A stretch of 64,000 nucleotides of DNA, taken from RDXT01 sp033765305 (GTDB taxonomy: Bacteria > Bacteroidota > Bacteroidia > J057). A model generated the notes under the pieces. The model did no database searches. It worked only from the letters and a program-made list of their open reading frames with translations, and was not told where the DNA came from. Where the stretch lies: contig JANRID010000065.1 of NCBI GenBank assembly GCA_033765305.1, positions 110,920 to 174,919 of the forward strand, in the 5' to 3' direction. The number at the start of each line of letters is the position of its first letter. Positions within the stretch are counted from its first letter, which is position 1. The position numbers and the translations under genes are program-made. Of the stretch, positions 33,315 to 41,145 are shown in pieces.

Positions 33315-34196
33315 CCGCGCCGCTGCCACCCGGTCCGGATAATCCGAGATGATGCCGTCTACCCCCAGCTCCAGCAGGCGCCGGATCTCGCCGGGCTCGT
33401 TGGCGGTCCAGGGAACGAGCGCCATCCCGCGCGTGCGGCACTGCTGCACCAGATCAGCGGTCACGAGGCGGTGGTCGGGGCTGTAGATGTCCGGCGTAAA
33501 GCCAAGCCGGGCAAGATTGGCCTCCAGGCCGTCTTCATTTTCCACCAGCAGGGCCCATTTGAGGCCCAGGCTGCCGTAGCGCTGCCGGCCTGCCTGCAGC
33601 GTGCGGGGGTCGAAGGACTGGATGGTGGTGCGGCCGGCGACATTCCGCGAACGCACAGCTTCCGCCACCAGCCCGACAAACTCCTCCGGCGCCGGATGAT
33701 AGACCCCGTCACCCTCGGGGCTGCACTTGGTCTCGATGTTGTACAGCGGCGCGGGGCGCCCTGTGCGGCGGGCATAGGCCTCGGCCGAGTCGATCACCTC
33801 GCCGAGCAGGGGCTTGGAAACGCGCAGCTTCTGCTGCTGCGGAAAGCGGGGATGCGGCTTGCTGCCGCAGTCGAAGGCAGCAATTTCCGCATAGGTCATC
33901 TGGTAGAGGTTGTAGCTTCGCTCCAGGTCTTCCGGGATTTCGCCGCCATCGGGCAGCAGGCAGAACTCGTGCGAGAGAAAGGGCTCGTGCGAGAGCAGCA
34001 CCTGGCGGTCGGCGCTGATGACTGCGTCCATTTCCAGGGTGGTGACCCCCATGTCGAGGGCGCGCAGCATGCCGGGGATGGAATTTTCGGGCCAGTGGCC
34101 GCGTGCGCCGCGGTGGCCCTGCAGGTCAAAGGGGCGTTGCATAGGGGCGGAGGTGCAGGCGGCCAGCAGCAGGAGGGAAACAAGCAGGCGGTTCAT
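33306..34196 (-). CDS. Glycerophosphodiester phosphodiesterase lipoprotein
   Basis: From ATG at 34196 the protein has 296 residues with lipobox LLLLAAC (Cys13). The GDPD barrel is complete: DLQGHRGARGHWPENSIPGM supplies the catalytic HR near residue 27, TTLEMDAVISADRQVLLSHE supplies the metal-binding Glu/Asp and second histidine, and YNIETKC and IQSFDPRTL follow, then VPWTANEP and GVDGIISDYPDR. The enzyme hydrolyses glycerophosphodiesters to glycerol-3-phosphate and an alcohol, here probably in the periplasm. A longer frame to 34358 adds a sequence without signal features. Confidence 0.9.
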   Translation of the reverse strand: MNRLLVSLLLLAACTSAPMQRPFDLQGHRGARGHWPENSIPGMLRALDMGVTTLEMDAVISADRQVLLSHEPFLSHEFCLLPDGGEIPEDLERSYNLYQMTYAEIAAFDCGSKPHPRFPQQQKLRVSKPLLGEVIDSAEAYARRTGRPAPLYNIETKCSPEGDGVYHPAPEEFVGLVAEAVRSRNVAGRTTIQSFDPRTLQAGRQRYGSLGLKWALLVENEDGLEANLARLGFTPDIYSPDHRLVTADLVQQCRTRGMALVPWTANEPGEIRRLLELGVDGIISDYPDRVAAARSK

Positions 34197-34366
34197 CGGG
34201 ATGGATTTCGGCAGCAAGATCCGCAGCCGCCTGCTGCGGCGCAAGCACGGCCCGGAAAAAAGCACAGCGGGCAAACCTGATCCGCAGTTCCCGGTTATAG
34301 ATTTCTCTGTGGAATGATTTGGCGATGCGCCTTGCCTTTCCGTATTTCGACAACGCATTCTTGCAT

Positions 34367-34531
34367 ATGGAAATCTGGAAAAAAATCTGGTCCTACATCA
34401 CCTTCCGCAAGCCGGAGCCGGGCGCCCCGTCGTCGTTCAACCTGAGCGTCATGCACGGGATTAATAAGATCTCGATCCTCATGTTTCTTGCAGCGATCGT
34501 ATTTCTGATTATCCGCGCAATGCTCCGCTGA
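34367..34531 (+). CDS. Small membrane protein (probable DUF6728 family)
   Basis: This 54-residue protein starts at ATG 34367. It has a short cytoplasmic part ending in NLSVMHGINKISI, then one transmembrane helix (LMFLAAIVFLIIRAM). The pattern EIWKKIWSYITFRKPEPG matches, as I recall it, a small Bacteroidota-only family annotated DUF6728. Function unknown. It precedes mgtE by 35 bp on the same strand, so the two could be cotranscribed. Confidence 0.7.
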   Translation: MEIWKKIWSYITFRKPEPGAPSSFNLSVMHGINKISILMFLAAIVFLIIRAMLR

Positions 34532-34566
34532 GCGGGAAGTGCTTCTGGGCCGCTACTGCGACCGGC

Positions 34567-35988
34567 ATGATCAAGGAATACGCAGACAAGCAGGAGCGGG
34601 TGGCGCGGGTCCGCCGGCTGCTCAAGTGGCCCAATGCCCGTACCCAGGCGTTGCTCCGCTCCCTTCACCCGACGGAGCTGGCCCAGCTGCTCGAAGAGTC
34701 TTCGCCTGAATGGCAGCTGCGCATCGTGCGTGAGCTGCCGCAGGAGCTGCTTTCGCAGGCCGTGTCGGAGATGCGCGACGAGGAGCCTGCACGCATCCTG
34801 ATGCAGCTGCACCCCGAGGCCTCGGCCGCCCTGATCAACGAGCTCCCCTATGACGACGCCGCCGACCTCGTGGCGCTGCTTCCCGAAGCCTACAAGCGCA
34901 CGCTGCTCCAGTATATTCCCAAAGAGGAGGAAACCGTCCTCAGCCGCCTGCTTTCCTATGAGGAAGATTCCGCCGGCGGCCTGATGAACCCCGACCTGGT
35001 CGTGGTCCGTGAAACCATGACCAAGCTCGACGCCCTGCGCGAAGTGGTGCGCCAGTCGGAGGATATGGAGGAGTTTTATGCCATCTATGTCGTGGACGAG
35101 GAGGACTATCTGGTGGGATACCTGACCTTCCGCAAACTCTTCCTGGCACGCAATACCCAGATGGTCAAGGAGTTTATGGGAACAGACGTGGTGTCTGTGA
35201 CCGATGAGACCGATCAGGAGGAGGTCGCCAAGCTGATGCAGCAGTACAACCTGCCTACGCTCCCGGTCGTGAATCCGGACGGCAAGCTGCTGGGCCGCAT
35301 TACCTTCGACGACGTGATGGACGTCATTCAGGAGGAAAACACGGAGGACATCCTCAACTTTGCCGGGGTTTCGGACGGGGAAAGCCTGCGCGGCGGCTGG
35401 GCCAACGCCGTCAAAAGCCGCATTCCCTGGCTGCTCGTGAACCTTGTCACCGCCTCCGTGGCGGCCTTCACCATCGCCCAGTTCGAAGGCACGCTTGAAA
35501 AAATCGTGCTGCTGACCTCCCTCATGCCGGTCATCGCCGGCGTAGCCGGCAACGGCGCCACCCAGACCCTGGCCGTCACCATCCGGCGCATCTCGACCCA
35601 CGGCATCGCGTCGGGCAAGGCCCTGCGGGTGATCCTGAAAGAGCTGAGCGTAGGGGCCATCATCGGCCTGATGCTGGGCGCCATCGTGTCGATGGCCGTC
35701 ATTTTCCTCAGCCCCTATCCCGATCCGCAGGTAGCCGCCATGATGGGGCTGGTGGTCTTTCTGGCCATGTTTGCCAACCTGATGCTGGCCGGCTTTGCCG
35801 GCTCCTTCATTCCGCTGGCGCTGGAGCGGCTGCGCATCGATCCGGCAGTGGCATCGTCCATCCTGATCACGGCGCTCACCGATGTCATCGGCTTTCTGCT
35901 GCTGCTGGGGCTGGCCACGCGCATCCTGCTGCCGCTGGTCAATCCTTTCAACCAGGCAGGGCTGAATTTCATCGATCCGGTGATGTGA
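34567..35988 (+). CDS. mgtE: MgtE-type magnesium transporter
   Basis: The 473-residue protein has the full MgtE layout: an N-terminal superhelical Mg-sensing domain (SLHPTELAQLLEESSPEWQL), two CBS domains at about 135-260 (SAGGLMNPDLVVVRETMTKL; FMGTDVVSVTDETDQEEVAK) and five transmembrane helices from about 280. The helices carry the pore signature PVIAGVAGNGATQTLAVTIR. It mediates channel-like Mg2+ uptake that closes when the cytoplasmic domains bind Mg2+. The stop codon lies in a 12-nt palindrome (35986-35997) that also contains the stop of the convergent ABC gene. Length and motifs are standard. Confidence 0.95.
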   Translation: MIKEYADKQERVARVRRLLKWPNARTQALLRSLHPTELAQLLEESSPEWQLRIVRELPQELLSQAVSEMRDEEPARILMQLHPEASAALINELPYDDAADLVALLPEAYKRTLLQYIPKEEETVLSRLLSYEEDSAGGLMNPDLVVVRETMTKLDALREVVRQSEDMEEFYAIYVVDEEDYLVGYLTFRKLFLARNTQMVKEFMGTDVVSVTDETDQEEVAKLMQQYNLPTLPVVNPDGKLLGRITFDDVMDVIQEENTEDILNFAGVSDGESLRGGWANAVKSRIPWLLVNLVTASVAAFTIAQFEGTLEKIVLLTSLMPVIAGVAGNGATQTLAVTIRRISTHGIASGKALRVILKELSVGAIIGLMLGAIVSMAVIFLSPYPDPQVAAMMGLVVFLAMFANLMLAGFAGSFIPLALERLRIDPAVASSILITALTDVIGFLLLLGLATRILLPLVNPFNQAGLNFIDPVM

Positions 35989-35994
35989 GGCGCC

Positions 35995-36699
35995 TCAGGC
36001 CGCCGGCTGGCGGGTTTCGTTGGCCTGGATGCTTTCGACCCGCCCGTCGCGCAGGCGGATGATGTGCTCTGCGTAGCGTGCAATGTCCTCTTCATGCGTC
36101 ACGACGATAATCGTATTGCCGGCGCGGTGGAGGTCGTCGAAGAGGGCCATGATCTCGTAGGAGGTCTTGGAATCGAGGTTGCCCGTAGGCTCGTCGGCCA
36201 GGATGATGGAGGGCTTGTTGACGAGCGCCCGCGCAATGGCTACCCGCTGGCGCTGTCCGCCGGAAAGTTCGTTGGGCTTGTGCTCCATGCGGTCGCCCAG
36301 GCCTACGCTCGTAAGGGATTCTTCGGCCCGGCGCATGCGGTCGGAGCGGCTCAGGCCCGCATAGACCAGCGGCAGCGCCACGTTTTCGAGGGCGCTGGAG
36401 CGGTTCATGAGGTTGAATGTCTGAAACACGAAGCCGATTTCCTTGTTCCGGATGTGGGCCAGCTCCCGGTCGCTCATGTTGCTGACATCCGTGCCGTTGA
36501 GCATGTACTGCCCGCCGGAAGGCGTATCGAGGCAGCCGAGAATGTTCATGAGCGTAGATTTGCCCGACCCTGAAGGACCCATGATGGCCACGTACTGATT
36601 GGGGTAAATGGCCAGCGAGACCTCCTCCAGGGCGTGAATCTTCACGGGGCCCATCTGGTAGGTCTTGCGGATCTTGTCGAGTTGGATGACCGGCTGCAT
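35995..36699 (-). CDS. ABC transporter ATP-binding protein (LolD/MacB type)
   Basis: This 234-residue ATPase has Walker A GPSGSGKST near residue 41, Q-loop FQTFNLM, signature LSGGQRQRVAIARAL, Walker B IILADEPTGNLDS and an H-loop THEEDIA. The NMNRSSALENVALPLVYAGL style and IRNKEIGFVFQ are typical of the MacB/LolD/FtsE-like group that powers lipoprotein release or peptide and macrolide export. No permease gene is adjacent; neighbours are mgtE (convergent) and a lipoprotein gene (divergent). A minus-strand TAACTTGC box lies 4 nt before the ATG. Confidence 0.9.
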   Translation of the reverse strand: MQPVIQLDKIRKTYQMGPVKIHALEEVSLAIYPNQYVAIMGPSGSGKSTLMNILGCLDTPSGGQYMLNGTDVSNMSDRELAHIRNKEIGFVFQTFNLMNRSSALENVALPLVYAGLSRSDRMRRAEESLTSVGLGDRMEHKPNELSGGQRQRVAIARALVNKPSIILADEPTGNLDSKTSYEIMALFDDLHRAGNTIIVVTHEEDIARYAEHIIRLRDGRVESIQANETRQPAA

Positions 36700-36856
36700 G
36701 GGGGCAAGTTACGGGATCTGATGAATTTCCTTCCGCTTACGATAGGACTGCGCCGGAAGTTGCGGCGCCGGCAGATTTCCCTGCGGGAAACGGCGGTGCG
36801 CCAGGTATTGGGAAATAGCGCAAAAGACGTAGATTTGGGCAATCGGAACCTGTTTC

Positions 36857-37714
36857 ATGATATCCTCTGCCGCTGCCCTCTGCCGTTCAGCCCTCGTCGC
36901 CGGGAGCATGGGCTGGCTGCTGCTGCTTGCGCTGCTGCCCGCCTGCGGCGGGCGCTATCTGGAGCAGCCGCCGTTTCAGGCGGGCGATACGGTGCATTTC
37001 GACAAGCGAAACTGGTACTATCTCGCGCCGGAGCCCGACGCGGAAGGGCGATTCACCTTCTCCTACCGGATCTTCGAGTTCGGAGACCAGGGCCTGCTGG
37101 CGCATACCGAGGACCGGATCTACCTGATCCGCAAGGACGAACGCACCGTGCTCATGGACTATGCCCTGCAGCCCGGCGATACGGTGTACAAATTCTCGGA
37201 ATTTCAGTACTACCTCCTGCTGGACAGGCGCCAGGACCCTGCCGCAGGCGGGGAGGTGTACTATCTGCTGCGCCGCTCCAATATCGGGGTCAAGCGCTTC
37301 CGGGAGCGTACCATCTGGGTGCTTGCGCCAGGACGGGGCATCCTTGCCGCCGCCAAGTATGACATCGCCCCGTCGGACGGCCGCGTCAGCCTCGAAGTGG
37401 TGGGCGAGCCGGGCTGGTTCGACGGCCCCGACATCCTGCGGCAGATTCAGCTGCTGGACAGTGATCCGGCCTGGCTGGTGGACAGCGACCAGGGGGTGCT
37501 GTACAAATTCGACAAGACCCGCAACCTGCTTACCAGCCGCGACTTCCGGGGCGGGAAGGATCTGCACGCCTACCAGTTTCACAGCTTCCGCCCCGAAGCC
37601 CTGGCCAGCCTGCGCATCACCCTTGCCCTCGATACACTGCGCCTCCAGGCCGGCGATTCCTGCTTCTACCTGTCGCGCCAGCTGGAGCTGCTCCGCACAG
37701 CCCGCTGCTACTGA
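36857..37714 (+). CDS. Lipoprotein of unknown function
   Basis: The 285-residue protein has an N-terminal hydrophobic segment ending in a lipobox (GWLLLLALLPACGG, Cys about 32). The mature part is beta-rich with repeated aromatic strands (VHFDKRNWYYLAPEPDAEGR; TVYKFSEFQYYLLLDRR; RERTIWVLAPGRGILAAAKY) and no motif I recognise. It overlaps the convergent MATE gene by 7 bp at the 3' end. It is probably a surface or periplasmic lipoprotein, possibly specific to this lineage. Confidence 0.6.
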   Translation: MISSAAALCRSALVAGSMGWLLLLALLPACGGRYLEQPPFQAGDTVHFDKRNWYYLAPEPDAEGRFTFSYRIFEFGDQGLLAHTEDRIYLIRKDERTVLMDYALQPGDTVYKFSEFQYYLLLDRRQDPAAGGEVYYLLRRSNIGVKRFRERTIWVLAPGRGILAAAKYDIAPSDGRVSLEVVGEPGWFDGPDILRQIQLLDSDPAWLVDSDQGVLYKFDKTRNLLTSRDFRGGKDLHAYQFHSFRPEALASLRITLALDTLRLQAGDSCFYLSRQLELLRTARCY

Positions 37715-39108
37715 GCTGCGTGCGCAGGTGCCGGGAGCCCTTCCTGCATCCACCGCCGCGTGATCCGGCTGAAGCGCCACACCAGCGCCACGGCTGCGAA
37801 AATCAGGCTGATGACGAAGCCGTACCAGAGGCCGTACACGCCCAGCCCGAAGGTAAATCCCAGCAGCCAGCCGGCCGGCAGGGCAATCACCCAGTAGGCC
37901 ACAAAGGTGATCACCGTCGGGATGCGCACGTCCTGAATCCCGCGCAGCACGCCGGCCCCGACGGCCTGCAGGCCGTCGAAGAGCTGGAACACCGCCGCAA
38001 ACACCAGCAGGGATGCCGCAATGCGCTGCACCTCCGGCTCGCCGACATAAAGCCGCGTGAAAAGCTGCCGCCCGAAAATGAGCACCAGCGCTGCAAGCAG
38101 CATGAAAGCAGCCGCCAGCCACATGCCGGCCAGGCCGGCATGGCGCATCTGCACCGGATTGCGCTGCCCCAGGGCATGGCCCACGCGGATGGTGGCGCCT
38201 GCGGCAAAGCCCGTCACAATCATGTAGGTAATCGAGGCCATGCTCATCGCCACCTGGTGCGCAGCCCGGTTGGCCGATCCGTTTTCCATCCACCCGATCA
38301 GAATGCCTGCCCCGATAAAGGCGCCCATCTCGAAGAAATACTGAAGACCTGACGGGATGCCGAGGCGCAGAATGCTGCGGATCCGGTGGCCGTCGGCGCG
38401 GAGCCCGGCCTGCAGGAACCGGTACTGCTGGAACCGGCGCGCCCGCAGGACATACCCGCCCATGAGCAGCATCATCAATACCCGCGATGCAAGGGTCGCG
38501 TAGCCGGCTCCGTCCAGCTCCAGCCTGGGGAAGCCCCAGTTGCCGAAAATCAGCAGCCAGTTGGCGAAGGTGTTGAATGCCAGGCCGGCCAGCGTCACGT
38601 ACATCGCGGCGCGTGTTACAGAAAGGCCATCGGCAAACTGCTTGAACACCAGGAAGAGCAGCATGGGCAGGGCGGATACGGCCAGAATCCGCGAATAGCT
38701 CTGCGCAAGCCGCACATCGGCCTCTGGCTGGTTCATCAGCGGCAGCAGATCTGCACTCCCCCAGACCAGCGCGCCGAATGCAAGGGCTGCCCATCCGCCC
38801 ACGATCAGCCCCTGGCGCAGGAACTCCGCAGCGCGCGCCGGCTCGCCGGCCCCGTCGGCCTCCGCCACCAGCGGGGTGATGGCGTAGGTGATGCCCAGCC
38901 CGAAGATGGTGAGGATGAAAAAATTGCCATTGGCCAGCGACGCAGCGGACAGGTGCACGTAGCTCAGCTGCCCGACCATGACATTGTCGATCAGCCCCAT
39001 CAGGGTGTGGCCGAGCTGCGCGATAATCACGGGAAATGACAGGCGGAGTGTTTCCTGGAAGTGGTTGTGATAGACCCCCCAGAAATGCCTGAGATGGCTG
39101 GAACGCAT
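37708..39108 (-). CDS. MATE-family multidrug efflux transporter (NorM-like)
   Basis: The 466-residue protein has twelve predicted helices in two six-helix halves. The start (FQETLRLSFPVIIAQLGHTL, LMGLIDNVMVGQLS) is the MATE hallmark, and a related segment opens the second half (ILRLGIPSGLQYFFEMGAFI, with ANRAAHQVAMSMASITYMIV). MATE proteins export cationic drugs with Na+ or H+. It is divergent from rimP, with 162 bp between the start codons. Confidence 0.9.
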   Translation of the reverse strand: MRSSHLRHFWGVYHNHFQETLRLSFPVIIAQLGHTLMGLIDNVMVGQLSYVHLSAASLANGNFFILTIFGLGITYAITPLVAEADGAGEPARAAEFLRQGLIVGGWAALAFGALVWGSADLLPLMNQPEADVRLAQSYSRILAVSALPMLLFLVFKQFADGLSVTRAAMYVTLAGLAFNTFANWLLIFGNWGFPRLELDGAGYATLASRVLMMLLMGGYVLRARRFQQYRFLQAGLRADGHRIRSILRLGIPSGLQYFFEMGAFIGAGILIGWMENGSANRAAHQVAMSMASITYMIVTGFAAGATIRVGHALGQRNPVQMRHAGLAGMWLAAAFMLLAALVLIFGRQLFTRLYVGEPEVQRIAASLLVFAAVFQLFDGLQAVGAGVLRGIQDVRIPTVITFVAYWVIALPAGWLLGFTFGLGVYGLWYGFVISLIFAAVALVWRFSRITRRWMQEGLPAPAHAAQ

Positions 39109-39180
39109 ACAGGTGATGGGTAAGGGGCTGCAAAGATGGGGATTTTTGCCCGGCGGGCCATGTACGTGCGCGAATTCTTT

Positions 39181-39211
39181 TTTGAAATCTCCGGGACGCG
39201 TTGTATTTTTG
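39181..39211 (+). promoter_or_regulatory. Bacteroidota-type promoter of the rimP-nusA-infB operon
   Basis: TTTG at 39181-39184 and TATTTTTG at 39204-39211 are exactly 19 bases apart, a full match to the Bacteroidota consensus TTTG-N19-TAnnTTTG. Transcription should begin about 39217, giving a leader of roughly 50 nt before rimP. Confidence 0.75.
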
Positions 39212-39240
39212 CATCTGAAACGTCGTTACTTCTCGTCAAA

Positions 39241-39257
39241 GGGAGGCTATTGCTCCC
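39241..39257 (+). promoter_or_regulatory. Short leader hairpin before rimP
   Basis: GGGAG at 39241-39245 pairs with CTCCC at 39253-39257 around a 7-base loop, 13 nt before the rimP ATG. It could hide or present the start region. It is short and could be chance. Confidence 0.3.
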
Positions 39258-39270
39258 TTATTTTTTTATC

Positions 39271-39750
39271 ATGCTGGACGATCGGGTATTGGAGCGGATT
39301 ACCCAGGCGGTTGCCGAAACGGTTCCGGAGGCGTATGTGGTGCAGATCCGGCTGGGCCGCGGCTCGCACCCGGTGCTGTCGGTCAAGGCCGATACCGATA
39401 CGGGCATCACGCTGGCCCAATGCACCTCCATCAGCCGCGCCATCGGCGCCCTGCTGGAGGATGAGCCCTTGATGGACTTCAGCTATCAGCTGGAGGTTTC
39501 CTCGCCGGGCATCGGCACGCCCCTGACCCTGCACCGCCAGTATGTGAAAAATACCGGACGGAACCTCCGCGTGCTCCGCACCGACGGCACCGAGCTCAAA
39601 GGCCGCCTGCACGCCGTCGCCGAGCTGCACATCGAGCTGGAGCTGCTCCCGCCCGGCGGCAAGCCCAGGAGCCGGAAAGCATCGGAGCCCCCGCCCGCTC
39701 CCGTCCTGATTCCCTTCGGCGAGATCCGCGAAGCAAGCGTTTTTATATAA
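39271..39750 (+). CDS. rimP: Ribosome maturation factor RimP
   Basis: From ATG at 39271 the protein has 159 residues. LSVKADTDTGITLAQCTSIS and SYQLEVSSPGIGTPLTLHRQ with YVKNTGRNLRV are the standard RimP motifs, and the C-terminal SH3-like part (LKGRLHAVAELHIELEL, PFGEIREASVFI) completes the fold. RimP helps assemble the 30S subunit. It leads the conserved rimP-nusA-infB operon, 25 bp before nusA. An upstream in-frame start at 39136 lies before the promoter and was rejected. Confidence 0.93.
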   Translation: MLDDRVLERITQAVAETVPEAYVVQIRLGRGSHPVLSVKADTDTGITLAQCTSISRAIGALLEDEPLMDFSYQLEVSSPGIGTPLTLHRQYVKNTGRNLRVLRTDGTELKGRLHAVAELHIELELLPPGGKPRSRKASEPPPAPVLIPFGEIREASVFI

Positions 39751-39775
39751 CTCTCATTTTTTCAGAACCACGCAC

Positions 39776-41041
39776 ATGGCACGCAAGAAAGTTGCTGAAC
39801 CGAAAATCAACCTCATCGATGCATTTTCGGAGTACTCCCGCAACAAGAATATCGACCGCGCGACCCTCATGGGGGTGCTGGAAGAGGTATTCCGCACCAT
39901 GATCCGCAAAGAGTACGAAACTGACGAAAACGTCGAGATCATCGTCAACGTCGATAAGGGCGATATCCAGGGCTTCCGCGAGCGCCTTGTGGTCGAAGAC
40001 CTTGAAATCGAGGACGAATCCCGCCAGATTCCCCTCAGCGAAGCCCTCAAAATGGACCCCGATCTCGAAGTCGGCGACACCCTCGCCGAAGAGATCAACT
40101 TCTTTTCCTTCGGGCGCAAAATTGTCCAGACCGCCAAGCAGACCCTCACCCAGAAAATGCGCGATCTGGAAAAAGCCTCCACCATCGAGCAGTATCAGGA
40201 TATGGTGGGCGCCATCATCGTGGGCGAGGTGTATCAGATCTGGCGCAATGAAACCCTCGTGATGCACGAAGGCGCCGAGCTGATCCTGCCCCGCACCGAG
40301 CAGATCCCCAAGGACAAGTTTCACAAAGGAGACTCCATCCGCGCCGTGGTGCTGGACGTCACGGCCAAAAATACCAACCCGCGCATCGTCATCTCCCGAT
40401 CCAGCGAGCTGTTCCTCGAAAAGCTCTTCGAACAGGAAGTGCCGGAAATCTACGACGGCCTGATCCACATCCGGGGCATCGTGCGCGAGCCCGGCGAACG
40501 CGCCAAGGTCGCCGTGGAAAGCTATGACGACCGCATCGACCCCGTCGGCGCCTGCGTGGGCATGAAAGGCAGCCGCATCCACGGCATCGTGCGCGAGCTG
40601 CGCAATGAAAATATCGACGTGATCAGCTACACGACCAACGATTCCCTCTACATCCAGCGCGCCCTGAGCCCGGCCAAGATCACCTCGATCAAACTCGACG
40701 AAGCCAATAAAACCGCCCAGGTCTACCTCAAACCAGACCAGATTTCCCTCGCAATCGGGAAAAGCGGCCTGAATATCAAGCTTGCCAGCAAGCTCACCGG
40801 ATACCAGATCGACGTGTTCCGTGAAATGGATCCGGATGAGGAGGATGTCGATCTCGACGAATTCAACGACGAAATCGAGCAGTGGATCATCGACGAGTTC
40901 AAGCGCATCGGCTGCGACACAGCCATGAGCGTCCTGGACCTGTCGGTGGAGGAACTGGTGCGCCGCACCGACCTGGACGAGGAGATTGTCCATGATGTGC
41001 GGAATGTGCTCCGGGCGGAATTCGAGGAAGAACGCGACTAG
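39776..41041 (+). CDS. nusA: Transcription termination/antitermination protein NusA
   Basis: The 421-residue protein has an N-terminal RNA-polymerase-binding domain (NIDRATLMGVLEEVFRTMIR), an S1 domain (VGEVYQIWRNETLVMHEGAE), and two KH domains (DRIDPVGACVGMKGSRIHGI and QISLAIGKSGLNIKLASKLT). A short acidic tail with half a helix-hairpin-helix repeat follows. NusA binds the elongating polymerase and controls pausing, termination and antitermination. Length is typical for Bacteroidota, which lack the long repeats of E. coli NusA. It lies between rimP and infB, 104 bp before the latter. Confidence 0.96.
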   Translation: MARKKVAEPKINLIDAFSEYSRNKNIDRATLMGVLEEVFRTMIRKEYETDENVEIIVNVDKGDIQGFRERLVVEDLEIEDESRQIPLSEALKMDPDLEVGDTLAEEINFFSFGRKIVQTAKQTLTQKMRDLEKASTIEQYQDMVGAIIVGEVYQIWRNETLVMHEGAELILPRTEQIPKDKFHKGDSIRAVVLDVTAKNTNPRIVISRSSELFLEKLFEQEVPEIYDGLIHIRGIVREPGERAKVAVESYDDRIDPVGACVGMKGSRIHGIVRELRNENIDVISYTTNDSLYIQRALSPAKITSIKLDEANKTAQVYLKPDQISLAIGKSGLNIKLASKLTGYQIDVFREMDPDEEDVDLDEFNDEIEQWIIDEFKRIGCDTAMSVLDLSVEELVRRTDLDEEIVHDVRNVLRAEFEEERD

Positions 41042-41145
41042 CGGAATTCCCTGATGATGACCGATTACCATTTTACGGGAATATTTGTCTATATTCACGT
41101 GCCGAAAGCGGGCCATCGGGCTGCGTAGAGGCTTATCAGAACAGC

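Noticed and set aside
35986..35997. Perfect 12-base palindrome TGAGGCGCCTCA
   Set aside because: It is formed by the two convergent stop codons of mgtE and the ABC ATPase with a short GC core, too short to act as a terminator stem, so it is not listed as an operator.
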